From Flavobacterium sp. UBA7680 (GTDB lineage: Bacteria > Bacteroidota > Bacteroidia > Flavobacteriales > Flavobacteriaceae), in the NCBI RefSeq assembly GCF_002482975.1, contig NZ_DLHA01000058.1, positions 1-64,000 of the forward strand: a stretch of 64,000 nt of DNA, read 5' to 3'. The first letter of the stretch is position 1. Each line of letters starts with the position of its first letter. Shown piece by piece: positions 40,001 through 49,052 of the stretch. The translations under genes were made by a program, and so were the position numbers. A model generated the notes under the pieces. The model saw only the letters and a program-made list of their open reading frames with translations. It ran no database searches and was not told the DNA's origin.

Positions 40001-41874
40001 TTATTAAATGGACGAACCTGTTTGATATATAAATCTCTATTTTCGCCAACGATCTTAAATTCTATATCTACAGGATGAAAGAGGTTTTTTCTCCAATAAC
40101 GGTACATTCTCTCTTCAATTTTACTGCTTACAAGAAAAAGTCGGCTCATTTCTTTTCGGCTTAATAAAGGCTCATTATTATTGAGATTTGAGTTTGAAGT
40201 ATAATCGACATCAAAATCATCATCGTCAGTTCCGGAGTTTAAATGATACGCTACAAACTGCTCGCAGATTTCTCCTTTTTCTGGTTTTACAACCGAGTTT
40301 TCTCCTTTTTGAACATTTACTGTAATTCCGGGAAAATCTCCTCTGAAAATGTTTTTCGTAATTACAACACCATTTGCTAATTCATCAGGAAAAGAACGAT
40401 GAACTAAAACACCCATTGCAATATTCTGCTGATCGATTCCAAAAAGTTCTCTTTCGTTATACGAAGCTTCATTCCACACACTTGCCCAAACTTGTTTAAT
40501 CGCTTTTTCGAATGTTTTGATGCTGTCTCCAAGAATTCCGGTTTTAGAATCGTATAATCCGGCGCCGTTAAAATCGTCCAAATCTTCTGCATTTGTTGAG
40601 GAACGAAATCTGAAATTTTTGAATTTTGCATCTTTAAATGTCACATTCAATTTTGAAATTAATTCAGGATCTACAGGTTCTTTTTTAATAGCATCACGAA
40701 TTTTTTTCAATTGCTGATTTACCCAAACCGTCGAATCTTTTTTAGTAGAATTCAAAAGTTCTTGTATTAAAGGATAAATCGATTCTTTCTGAATGTGTTT
40801 CGTATAAAAATAAAACGGAATGGCGTGCGCATCTTCTGGTGTTTTAAAAGGAATTTCTTTTGAAATAGCAATCAAATACGACATGTTTTGTGCTTTTGAT
40901 CCAATGTAATTGACTCCTTTTTTTGAGATTTTAGATAAATCAACTAAATCTGTAATTGTGTTGTCTATTATCAACTTCTTCTTTTTAGAATTCGTTTTAA
41001 TAACAATCTTTTTATCAGTCTCTTTTATAAAAAAAGTATCAACCTGAATTTTTAATTCTACTTTTTTAGAAAGTAATCTTTTAATGTTTTCATATTTTAA
41101 AGCCAATGTATAGGCCATAATTGGAATCTTTCTGTTTTTTCCTAAAAGAACCAAATGACTAAGAGGTGTTTGCAGTTCGTTGACAATAATTCCTCTTACA
41201 TTGGGTAAAATATCTGGCGTTCCGTCTAAAACTATAATTTCGTCAGGATTTGGTTTTACTTTATCCAGATCTTTGATTTTGTATTGTTTTAAAATACCAA
41301 TATTACTTCCGGAAACAACTTCCTGATATTTTATTTCATTAAAAATATAATCTGATTTTACACACGGAATTTTAAATTGCTCTAAACGAAACCATTCCAT
41401 TTGCTCTGGATTATTCAAATAAAATTTTAAATTTTGACCAATAAAAGTTGACTTTTTAACCAAATTGAAAAAACGTTCGATTTGTTCAATTGGCATGTGA
41501 TCTGAAGCGGCGAGTTCAAAAATCCATTTATCAGTTCCTTTGATATGATTGAGATTTCCCAGTAAAAAATCTCTGTCTTTTAAAGTGTTGCTGTAATTTT
41601 CATTGTTGAAAATTTGGAGATCATAATTGTAGTGCAGATAATTCGTTACAAAATCATAATGCAGTGGAATCAATGTACTGTTGAAATAATACATTTTTTG
41701 TTTTTTTAAATCATAAACCACTTTTACCGATTCGATATTGGAGAATTTATCCGATAAAGGTTTTCCTCTAAATGCTTTATACGCTTCATAATCAGCTAAT
41801 GATGAAGAATATCTTTGTGCACTTAAAGACATGAAAATGAAGAAGAAAACTAGGCCGTAAATGTATTTTTTCAT
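39997..41874 (-). CDS. Exported PEP-synthase / glucan,water-dikinase-like protein
   Basis: 625 residues starting with a signal peptide (MKKYIYGLVFFFIFMSLSAQ). Residues 22-200 are unassigned. A phosphohistidine swivel domain (about 205-300) carries ELQTPLSHLVLLGKNRKIP with His240. A PPDK-type ATP-grasp domain (about 320-625) shows YIGSKAQNMSYLI, RFRSSTNAEDLDDFNGAGLYDS, WASVWNEASYNERE, QQNIAMGVLVHRSF and the final YIKQVRPF. The PEP/pyruvate barrel is missing. Swivel before a C-terminal ATP-grasp is the order of plant glucan,water dikinases, not of PEP synthase. Export is puzzling since ATP is scarce outside the cytoplasm. Substrate unknown. Confidence 0.8.
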   Translation of the reverse strand: MKKYIYGLVFFFIFMSLSAQRYSSSLADYEAYKAFRGKPLSDKFSNIESVKVVYDLKKQKMYYFNSTLIPLHYDFVTNYLHYNYDLQIFNNENYSNTLKDRDFLLGNLNHIKGTDKWIFELAASDHMPIEQIERFFNLVKKSTFIGQNLKFYLNNPEQMEWFRLEQFKIPCVKSDYIFNEIKYQEVVSGSNIGILKQYKIKDLDKVKPNPDEIIVLDGTPDILPNVRGIIVNELQTPLSHLVLLGKNRKIPIMAYTLALKYENIKRLLSKKVELKIQVDTFFIKETDKKIVIKTNSKKKKLIIDNTITDLVDLSKISKKGVNYIGSKAQNMSYLIAISKEIPFKTPEDAHAIPFYFYTKHIQKESIYPLIQELLNSTKKDSTVWVNQQLKKIRDAIKKEPVDPELISKLNVTFKDAKFKNFRFRSSTNAEDLDDFNGAGLYDSKTGILGDSIKTFEKAIKQVWASVWNEASYNERELFGIDQQNIAMGVLVHRSFPDELANGVVITKNIFRGDFPGITVNVQKGENSVVKPEKGEICEQFVAYHLNSGTDDDDFDVDYTSNSNLNNNEPLLSRKEMSRLFLVSSKIEERMYRYWRKNLFHPVDIEFKIVGENRDLYIKQVRPFNN

Positions 41875-41979
41875 GACAATTGTATTGAATATTAAAAGTA
41901 AGTATTTAAACCATAAGTTTTATCTACCACGGGATTATATAAACTAATTGAAAGGAGTTAGATTATATAAAATATGGCG

Positions 41980-41987
41980 TATCTTTG
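41980..41987 (+). promoter_or_regulatory. Promoter -7 element for mnmA
   Basis: TATCTTTG, extended by CACC as before purM. Start near 41994, leader about 21 bases. Confidence 0.65.
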
Positions 41988-42014
41988 CACCCTTGTAAAA
42001 TTAAAGATTTTAAA

Positions 42015-43202
42015 ATGAAACGTGTAGTTGTTGGTCTTTCTGGTGGAGTAGATTCTAGTGTTGCCGCTTACTTATTGCAGCAGCAAGGATACGAAGTTAT
42101 TGGGCTTTTTATGAAAAATTGGCATGATGATTCGGTTACTATTTCTAACGAATGTCCTTGGTTAGAAGATAGTAACGATGCTTTATTGGTGGCTGAAAAA
42201 CTTGGAATACCGTTTCAAACTGTTGATTTAAGCGAGGAATACAAAGAAAAAATCGTTGACTATATGTTCAATGAATACGAAAAAGGACGAACTCCAAATC
42301 CTGACGTACTTTGTAACCGCGAAATCAAATTTGATGTTTTTATGAAAATCGCACTAAGTCTTGGTGCCGATTATGTTGCAACTGGACATTACTGCCAAAA
42401 AAGCGAAATTGAGGTTGACGGAAAAACGGTTTATCAATTGATTGCCGGAAATGACGTTAACAAAGATCAATCTTATTTTTTATGTCAGTTATCACAAGAT
42501 CAATTGTCTAAAGCATTGTTTCCAATTGGTGCGCTGACAAAACCTGAAGTTCGCGAAATTGCGGCTGAAATGGAATTGGTAACTGCCGAAAAGAAAGATT
42601 CTCAAGGTCTTTGTTTTATCGGGAAAGTTCGTTTACCTGAATTTTTACAGCAAAAATTACAGCCAAAAGAAGGTACAATTGTTCAAATTGATAAAAATGA
42701 TCCAATCTACAACTTTGAAAAACCAGGGGAATTATCTTTAGAAGAAAATCTAAAAATTGAAGCTCAAAAATTGGATTATCTTCCAACAATGGGAAAAATT
42801 ATGGGTAAACATCAGGGCGCGCATTATTTTACTGTTGGTCAAAGAAAAGGATTAAATGTTGGCGGAACTACAGATCCGTTATTTGTAATTGCTACAGATG
42901 TTGAAACTAATACTATTTATACTGGTTTAACAAGCAATCATCCTGGATTGTTTAAAAAAGCTTTGTTTGTTGGAGAATCTGAAGTACACTGGGTTCGCGA
43001 AGATATGAAGCTGAAAACAGGTGAAAAAATGGAAGTTATGGCGAGAATTCGTTACCGTCAGCCATTACAAAAAGCGACACTTCATCAATTTGAAGACGGA
43101 ATGTACGTTCATTTTGAAGAACCACAATCTGCCATAACAGAAGGTCAGTTTGTTGCCTGGTATTTAGAAAATGAATTAGTTGGTTCGGGAGTAATTTCTT
43201 AG
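42015..43202 (+). CDS. mnmA: tRNA 2-thiouridylase MnmA
   Basis: Thiolates U34 of tRNA-Lys, -Glu and -Gln. The ATG at 42015 is chosen because the open frame upstream (from 41985) runs through the promoter; length is 395 residues. It has the PP-loop VVGLSGGVDSSVAAYLL, GLFMKNWHDD, the first catalytic cysteine in PDVLCNREIKFDVF, ATGHYC, the DQSYFLCQL segment and the second cysteine in DSQGLCFIGKVRLPEFL. The C-terminal tRNA-binding beta domain is complete (HYFTVGQRKGLNVGG). Confidence 0.95.
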   Translation: MKRVVVGLSGGVDSSVAAYLLQQQGYEVIGLFMKNWHDDSVTISNECPWLEDSNDALLVAEKLGIPFQTVDLSEEYKEKIVDYMFNEYEKGRTPNPDVLCNREIKFDVFMKIALSLGADYVATGHYCQKSEIEVDGKTVYQLIAGNDVNKDQSYFLCQLSQDQLSKALFPIGALTKPEVREIAAEMELVTAEKKDSQGLCFIGKVRLPEFLQQKLQPKEGTIVQIDKNDPIYNFEKPGELSLEENLKIEAQKLDYLPTMGKIMGKHQGAHYFTVGQRKGLNVGGTTDPLFVIATDVETNTIYTGLTSNHPGLFKKALFVGESEVHWVREDMKLKTGEKMEVMARIRYRQPLQKATLHQFEDGMYVHFEEPQSAITEGQFVAWYLENELVGSGVIS

Positions 43203-43245
43203 CTTTATACTTTTTTACGAAGGATTTCCTTTTAAAAGAGTATTT

Positions 43246-44847
43246 ATGAAACAGAACTTTACTTTTCTTTTACTATTGTTTTCGGTTTTAATGTTTTCTC
43301 AGGAAGAAGATGCCTGGGTATATTTTAACGGGAAACCAAATTCACAGGATTTTTTCAATAATCCATCACTGACTCTTTCGCAGAGATCATTAGATCGTCG
43401 TACAGCACAAAATATTGCCTTAAATATTACAGATGCGCCTCTGGAAATTACGTATGTAAATCAGGTAAAAGCGAGCACAGGAATAACAGTTTTGGCACAG
43501 TCAAAATGGTTAAATGCACTTCATGTTAGAGGAACTCAAACTAATATTACGGCCTTGAAATCGCTTTCGTATGTTGATAAAGTAGTTTTTGCTAATAAGA
43601 CATTAAATGTTACTTCAAAAAAAGTTTCTCAAAATAAGATCGCTGCGGTAAAAAATAAGCTGGAAACTACAATTGATTATGCATACGGAAATTCTGCAAA
43701 TCAAATTCAAATGCTTAACGGACAAGTTTTGCATCAGCAGAATTATACTGGTTCGGGAAAAGTAATTGCGGTTTTAGATGGAGGTTTTCCGGGCGTAAAT
43801 ACAGCAGATTCTTTTAAACGTCTTCGTGATAATAACTTAATTTTAGGTGGTTATGATTATGTCAACAGAAGTACAAACTTCTATTCTGGAGGCGATCACG
43901 GAACTTTAGTTTTATCTACAATGGGTGGTTACAAAGAAAATTCTTTAGTAGGAACAGCTCCAGATGCCTCTTATTATTTGTTTATTACTGAGGATGTTGC
44001 ATCAGAAAATCCTGTTGAAGAATCGTACTGGGTTGAAGCAGCAGAACAAGCAGATGCTTTTGGAGTTGATATAATTACAACTTCATTGGGTTATTTTGGG
44101 TTTGATAATGCCAATTATAGCCATACATACAGCGATATGAACGGCACAACAAATTTTAGTACAAAAGGGGCTGAACTGGCTTTTAGTAAAGGAATTATTG
44201 TTTTGGCTTCTGCCGGAAATGAAGGTAATACAGCTGAAAAACATATTGGTGCGCCTGCAGATGGTGTTTCTGTTCTTACAATTGGTTCTGTAAATTCTGT
44301 AAAGGTTAAAGCTCCTTCTAGTTCTATTGGGCCAAGTTTTGACAATCGAATAAAACCAGATGTAATGGCGCAAGGAGTGGCTGCAGTAGTTTCAAGTACT
44401 TCGGGAACTATTGGTACAGCTAACGGAACTTCTTTTTCATGTCCAATTATGGCAGGAATGGTAGCTTGTCTTTGGCAGGCATTTCGATCAAAAACAAATC
44501 AGGAAATTAGACAGATGATTGTTGAATCTGCAGATAGATATACAACTCCGGATAATGATTATGGCTATGGAATTCCCAATTTTGGATCGACTTTAAGTGT
44601 AGATACTTTTCAGTCTTCATCAGATTTTTCAGTTTATCCAAATCCGGCAAAATCTAATATTTCATTTTTGTTTGCTGATGAAACAGCTTCTGTGTCTATT
44701 TATTCCATTTTGGGACAAAAGCTGATTGAAAAACAAATAACAAATCAAAATCCGGTTCTTTCTGTTGAAAGCTTAACCAGTGGACTGTATTTTTATACTT
44801 TTAAATCTGGAGGCTTACAGAAAACAGGAAAAATAATAAAACAATAA
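43246..44847 (+). CDS. Secreted subtilisin-family (S8) protease with type IX sorting domain
   Basis: Serine protease of 533 residues. Signal peptide (MKQNFTFLLLLFSVLMFSQ), an N-terminal propeptide-like region (about 20-150), and a catalytic domain with Asp178 (KVIAVLDGGFPG), His218 (GGDHGTLVLSTMGG), the ASAGNEGN oxyanion segment and Ser396 (GTSFSCPIMAGMVA). The last 75 residues are a type A C-terminal signal for the type IX system (FSVYPNPAKSNISF, SVSIYSILGQKLI, SLTSGLYFYTFKSGG, KIIKQ). The enzyme should be exported and surface-bound or released. The next gene starts 8 bases later. Confidence 0.93.
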   Translation: MKQNFTFLLLLFSVLMFSQEEDAWVYFNGKPNSQDFFNNPSLTLSQRSLDRRTAQNIALNITDAPLEITYVNQVKASTGITVLAQSKWLNALHVRGTQTNITALKSLSYVDKVVFANKTLNVTSKKVSQNKIAAVKNKLETTIDYAYGNSANQIQMLNGQVLHQQNYTGSGKVIAVLDGGFPGVNTADSFKRLRDNNLILGGYDYVNRSTNFYSGGDHGTLVLSTMGGYKENSLVGTAPDASYYLFITEDVASENPVEESYWVEAAEQADAFGVDIITTSLGYFGFDNANYSHTYSDMNGTTNFSTKGAELAFSKGIIVLASAGNEGNTAEKHIGAPADGVSVLTIGSVNSVKVKAPSSSIGPSFDNRIKPDVMAQGVAAVVSSTSGTIGTANGTSFSCPIMAGMVACLWQAFRSKTNQEIRQMIVESADRYTTPDNDYGYGIPNFGSTLSVDTFQSSSDFSVYPNPAKSNISFLFADETASVSIYSILGQKLIEKQITNQNPVLSVESLTSGLYFYTFKSGGLQKTGKIIKQ

Positions 44848-44855
44848 GAGTTTTA

Positions 44856-45800
44856 ATGAACAGAATTACACAGCTTTTCAATATAAAATATCCAATTATT
44901 CAAGGAGGAATGATTTGGAACAGTGGTTATAAATTAGCATCGGCAGTGAGTAATGCCGGAGGTTTAGGTTTAATTGGCGCGGGATCAATGTATCCCGAGG
45001 TTTTAAGAGAACATATTCAGAAATGCAAAAAAGCGACTGATAAACCGTTTGGTGTTAATATTCCGATGTTATATCCCAATATTGAAGAGATCATGAATAT
45101 CGTGGTCGAAGAAGGCGTAAAAATTGTTTTTACATCAGCAGGAAATCCTAAAACCTGGACTTCATTTTTAAAAGAAAAAGGGATTACTGTTGTGCACGTT
45201 GTAAGCAGCAGTGTTTTTGCATTTAAAGCGCAAGAAGCGGGTGTAGATGCTATTGTTGCCGAAGGTTTTGAAGCGGGCGGACACAACGGTCGTGACGAAA
45301 CTACTACTTTAACTTTGATTCCGATGGTTAAAGAAAAAATACAAATCCCTATTATTGCCGCAGGCGGTATTGCAACGGGAAGAGGAATGCTGGCCACTAT
45401 GATTTTAGGTGCCGATGGAGTACAGGTTGGAAGCCGTTTTGCGGCTTCAATTGAATCTTCTGCCCACAATAATTTTAAAGAAACGATAGTTAGTATAAAA
45501 GAAGGAGATACTCAATTGACTTTAAAAGAATTAGCTCCGGTTCGATTGGTAAAGAATAAATTTTATAATGATGTTCAGGCTTTGTATGAAAAATGTCCTT
45601 CTAAAGAAGAATTAGTAGAACTTTTAGGAAGAGCCCGAGCCAAAAAAGGAATGTTTGAAGGCGATCTTGAAGAAGGTGAACTTGAAATAGGACAAATTGC
45701 CGGACTGATTCATGAAATTTTGCCTGTTGAACAAATTGTTCAACAAATGATGGCCGATTTTAAAGCTGCTCGCGAAGAAAAAGCTACATTTGAGTTTTAA
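44856..45800 (+). CDS. Nitronate monooxygenase / FabK-like flavin oxidoreductase
   Basis: FMN-dependent TIM-barrel enzyme of 314 residues. Motifs: YPIIQGGMIWNSGYKLASAVSNAGGLGLIG, VDAIVAEGFEAGGHNGRDETTT, and the phosphate-binding IPIIAAGGIATGRGMLATMILGADGVQVGSRF. The family covers nitronate monooxygenases and the enoyl-ACP reductase FabK, which are hard to separate by eye; detoxification of nitronates or fatty-acid reduction are both possible. It lies 8 bases after the secreted protease gene and 20 before a small secreted protein, so it is probably in their operon. Confidence 0.88.
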   Translation: MNRITQLFNIKYPIIQGGMIWNSGYKLASAVSNAGGLGLIGAGSMYPEVLREHIQKCKKATDKPFGVNIPMLYPNIEEIMNIVVEEGVKIVFTSAGNPKTWTSFLKEKGITVVHVVSSSVFAFKAQEAGVDAIVAEGFEAGGHNGRDETTTLTLIPMVKEKIQIPIIAAGGIATGRGMLATMILGADGVQVGSRFAASIESSAHNNFKETIVSIKEGDTQLTLKELAPVRLVKNKFYNDVQALYEKCPSKEELVELLGRARAKKGMFEGDLEEGELEIGQIAGLIHEILPVEQIVQQMMADFKAAREEKATFEF

Positions 45801-45820
45801 TTACCTGCAAGAAATATTTT

Positions 45821-46231
45821 ATGAATTCTATTCGCACTTATATAATAGCATTGTTTCTGGCTTTTGGATTACAACAGGTTCAGAGTCAATCGTATCATTT
45901 TAAAACTTCAGGATTTAGTGTTTTAGAAAAAAATGAAAAAGGAAAGTGGGGGCAATGGTCTGATCTTGATTTGGTTAATCTTTCTGTCGTTCTGGATACT
46001 GACAAACATAGAATTGTAGTTTATTCTCAGGAAATTCAGCTTTTTAGTATTCTGAATTACATCGAACGAGAGGAAAACGATACTGATATTGTGTATTCTT
46101 TTATGTGTAAAGACAATGACGGAAAGGAATGCAAACTTTCTATTATTACACGTAAAAAACAAGATAATCGCAAACAGCTTTATATTAATTACGACGATCA
46201 TATTATAGTTTATAATATTTTTACCGTATAA
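45821..46231 (+). CDS. Secreted hypothetical protein, 136 aa
   Basis: Signal peptide (MNSIRTYIIALFLAFGLQQVQSQ) followed by about 110 residues of alternating beta strands with charged loops (FSVLEKNEKGKWGQWSDLDLVNLSVVLDTDKHRIVVYSQEIQLFSI). No recognised family. Probably periplasmic. It shares the operon with the S8 protease and the flavin oxidoreductase, and a terminator follows. Confidence 0.72.
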   Translation: MNSIRTYIIALFLAFGLQQVQSQSYHFKTSGFSVLEKNEKGKWGQWSDLDLVNLSVVLDTDKHRIVVYSQEIQLFSILNYIEREENDTDIVYSFMCKDNDGKECKLSIITRKKQDNRKQLYINYDDHIIVYNIFTV

Positions 46232-46261
46232 ATTATTTAAATAAACTCACATAATTAATAG

Positions 46262-46290
46262 ACCCGACAAGTTCAAAATGTCGGGTTTTT
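46262..46290 (+). terminator. Terminator
   Basis: ACCCGACA (46262-46269), nine-base loop, TGTCGGGT (46279-46286), then T. Near-identical in stem to the hairpin at 48964. Confidence 0.88.
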
Positions 46291-46339
46291 TATTTTAATT
46301 ATTTAATAAATAGTTTCAAAGTTTGCATCCAAAAAAAGC

Positions 46340-46347
46340 TATATTTG
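46340..46347 (+). promoter_or_regulatory. Promoter -7 element for the delta-60 repeat gene
   Basis: TATATTTG. A TTG lies 14 bases upstream (46323-46325), shorter than usual. Predicted leader about 110 bases. Confidence 0.5.
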
Positions 46348-46465
46348 ACTTGTTAAAATAGTGCTGTGTATGCCTTGTTTTTCGCTAAAAAAGCAAAATA
46401 ATTACAGTAAATTTTAAAACAAATCTTTAGCCCAAAAACAAATTAATTTAATCCACGCATTGCGA

Positions 46466-48940
46466 ATGAAAAAACTTTACTCTTTATTATTACTTACTTT
46501 TATTGGAATTTTATCATCTTACGGTCAAACTGTAGATGATACTTTTGTGCAACCTATAGCTTATAAAGCGGCAAAAATCACTGTTACCAAAGAACTTCCG
46601 GGTGGTAAAATTTTATTAGGAGGTGATATTGCATTTTATGGAAATACGCCAGTTCACAACTTAATTAGATTAAATGCCGATTATTCACTTGATGAAACAT
46701 TTCTATTTGCTAACCCTAATAACTTAAAAATAAAAAAAGCTGAGCTGCAAAGTAGTGGCAATATTATAGTTTTGGCTAATGTTGATAATCCGTGGGGGAG
46801 TCCTGGTGAACAAACTACTATTTTTCAATTAAATTCTAATGGTGAATTGATTACATCAATTACATCATTAACTGATGTAAGTTCAATAACTGTACAAGCT
46901 GATGATAAAATTCTTGTTTCTTTAGGACATTGGGCAGTTGATAATGGAAATTTGTACCGATATAATACTGATCTAACTTTAGATGACAGTTTTAACAATG
47001 TTATTACGTTTGATAAAAAAGTATCAGATATAAAAGTTTTTGGTAATTCTATTTATGTAAGCGGTATGTTTTCGGTTGTAGATGGAATAACGAGAAACAG
47101 CATTATAAAATTAAATAACGAAGGCTCAATTGATTCAAGTTTTGATGTGGGAGTTGGAGCTAATGGTCGTGATTTCTCACTAACTATTCAGGATGATGGT
47201 AAATTATTAGTAGGCGGCAATTTTTTAAAAATGGTCGATAATACTGCGACATACAATATGGCCAGATTAAATTCAGATGGATCATTTGATACTAGTTTTT
47301 CTTCACAATATTATAATTATGCTAACTCTGTTGTAGGAATAAAAGACTCTTTTCTATACATTGATACAGTAGTTAATGATGGAGTTTCTGCTAATAATTA
47401 TCTGGTAAGATTAAAATCTGATGGATCATTGGATGAAGAGTTTAATAAAATTAAATTGAATGAATTTGGATTTGATAATTTTGTTTTAAGTTTTATAGAT
47501 AATAAAATCCTTTATAACAATTCTGAATATACTGGAAACAGATATGGTTTATCAACATCTGATTTGAATGGAAATAATATTGATTCTCCTAATTTAAAAC
47601 CAAATCGAGCAGGTAGTTTTGAAACGGGTGGTTATTTTAATGGAAAACTAATCGTTAAAGGAGATTTTGTTAAAATTAATGATGTCGAAACTTTTGGAAT
47701 AGGAATGTTAGACGAAACAGGAACTGTAGATGAGTCTTTTGTTTTTAAAAATTATCTGGGAGATATTAGACAGTTTCAAATAATTGATAATTCAACAATT
47801 TTTGTTAGTACTAAAGATTTGTTTTTAAAACTTGATAATCAAGGGAACATCACTAAGAATTTTGATTATAAGGCCGATAGTCAATTATTAAGAATAGAGC
47901 AGTTTAAAGTATTAGAAAGCGGTAAAATTTTAATAACAGATCAATGGGGATTATTTCTTTTAAATGAAAATGGAGTTCAGGAATCAGTTTACACCATAAA
48001 TTCAAGTCCGGATTATTGGATTACCGGAATTAGTTTTGAAATGCAAGACGATAAAATTCTTTGTCATTCAATTTTAAATAGTTTTACGGGAATTTATACT
48101 CCAAAGTTGATTAGGTTTAATCTTGATACTTCAATTGATACCAGCTTTAATATTGGGCAAGGGCCTGATGCAGGGATTTCAAAAATTGTTGTATTGAATT
48201 CTGGTGAAATTATTACGGCTGGTGGTTTTTCAAGTTTTAACGGAATTTCTATTCCAAATCAAATCGTTAAATTATCGAAAGATGGTGAGATGGATCTTCA
48301 ATTTAATCAAAATTTAAGTTTATACCAAATAGGTTATGCACAGAGTCATGATTATCGAAAAATCGAAGAAATTGATTCTGTTCTTTATATTACAGAAGGA
48401 GATTCAAAAGTTACAGCGATAAATCTAGATGGAACACTTGTAAATAATTTTGCAATGCCAGTTACTATCGATCAGGTTACTGATCTTGTTGCTTCAGAAG
48501 AACCTGTTGCAGAGAACTCTGAAACATCAAAAAAATCAAAATCACAATCGGATTCAAATACAAGTTCAGATACGAAATATATGTATGCATTTGGAAAGGT
48601 AAATAATCCATCTAATGGAATTTCATCTGTAATTGTAAAAGTTAATTTAGGAAAGAAATCAGGTTCATTAGGACTTGATCCAGTAACTGCTGAAAAATCA
48701 ATTTCTAACGTTCAAATATTTCCAGTTCCTGTACAGGAAAAAATGAGTTTATCTTTTTCAAATGCTGTTGTGCCAACAAAAGTGGCCGTTTATTCATCAA
48801 ACGGAAAAGAACTGTATTCGTCTAAAATACAAAGTGGAGAGAATATTGATGTGGATATGTCAAGATTTACACCTGGAGTATATTTCATCAAAGTCTTTTC
48901 AGATTCTGGTGTAACAACCAAAAAGATAATTAAAAAGTAA
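46466..48940 (+). CDS. Secreted delta-60 repeat protein with type IX sorting domain
   Basis: 824 residues from the ATG at 46466 (a TTG two codons earlier is disregarded). Signal peptide MKKLYSLLLLTFIGILSSYGQ, then many roughly 55-residue repeats of the delta-60 type (VRLKSDGSLDEEFN, KLNNEGSIDSSFDVGVGANG, RLNSDGSFDTSFS, RFNLDTSIDTSFNIGQGPD), which likely form a beta-propeller. A Ser/Lys-rich stretch (about 690-710) precedes a type A sorting domain (VQIFPVPVQEKMSLSFS, KVAVYSSNGKELYSSKI, MSRFTPGVYFIKVFSDSG, KKIIKK). A surface or released binding protein; ligand unknown. Confidence 0.9.
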   Translation: MKKLYSLLLLTFIGILSSYGQTVDDTFVQPIAYKAAKITVTKELPGGKILLGGDIAFYGNTPVHNLIRLNADYSLDETFLFANPNNLKIKKAELQSSGNIIVLANVDNPWGSPGEQTTIFQLNSNGELITSITSLTDVSSITVQADDKILVSLGHWAVDNGNLYRYNTDLTLDDSFNNVITFDKKVSDIKVFGNSIYVSGMFSVVDGITRNSIIKLNNEGSIDSSFDVGVGANGRDFSLTIQDDGKLLVGGNFLKMVDNTATYNMARLNSDGSFDTSFSSQYYNYANSVVGIKDSFLYIDTVVNDGVSANNYLVRLKSDGSLDEEFNKIKLNEFGFDNFVLSFIDNKILYNNSEYTGNRYGLSTSDLNGNNIDSPNLKPNRAGSFETGGYFNGKLIVKGDFVKINDVETFGIGMLDETGTVDESFVFKNYLGDIRQFQIIDNSTIFVSTKDLFLKLDNQGNITKNFDYKADSQLLRIEQFKVLESGKILITDQWGLFLLNENGVQESVYTINSSPDYWITGISFEMQDDKILCHSILNSFTGIYTPKLIRFNLDTSIDTSFNIGQGPDAGISKIVVLNSGEIITAGGFSSFNGISIPNQIVKLSKDGEMDLQFNQNLSLYQIGYAQSHDYRKIEEIDSVLYITEGDSKVTAINLDGTLVNNFAMPVTIDQVTDLVASEEPVAENSETSKKSKSQSDSNTSSDTKYMYAFGKVNNPSNGISSVIVKVNLGKKSGSLGLDPVTAEKSISNVQIFPVPVQEKMSLSFSNAVVPTKVAVYSSNGKELYSSKIQSGENIDVDMSRFTPGVYFIKVFSDSGVTTKKIIKK

Positions 48941-48963
48941 AAATAAATTTTAGTTATAATAAT

Positions 48964-48996
48964 AAACCCGACAGATTTCAAAAACCTGTCGGGTTT
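48964..48996. terminator. Hairpin terminator between convergent genes
   Basis: AAACCCGACAG (48964-48974) and CTGTCGGGTTT (48986-48996). The T-run is short on both strands. Confidence 0.65.
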
Positions 48997-49009
48997 ACTA
49001 TATAAAAAG

Positions 49010-49047
49010 AAACTTAGAATCTCAGTATCTCAGAACCTTAGCAGCTT
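49010..49047. repeat. Single-arm repeat of the CTAAG family
   Basis: AACTTAGAATCTCAGTATCT followed by CAGAACCTTAGCAGC. Same unit as at 24330-24357 and 51241-51278. Confidence 0.75.
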
Positions 49048-49052
49048 TCGAC

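Noticed and set aside
41985..42014. N-terminal extension of mnmA
   Set aside because: The segment overlaps the -7 promoter element. Family members start just before the VVVGLSGGVDSS loop.
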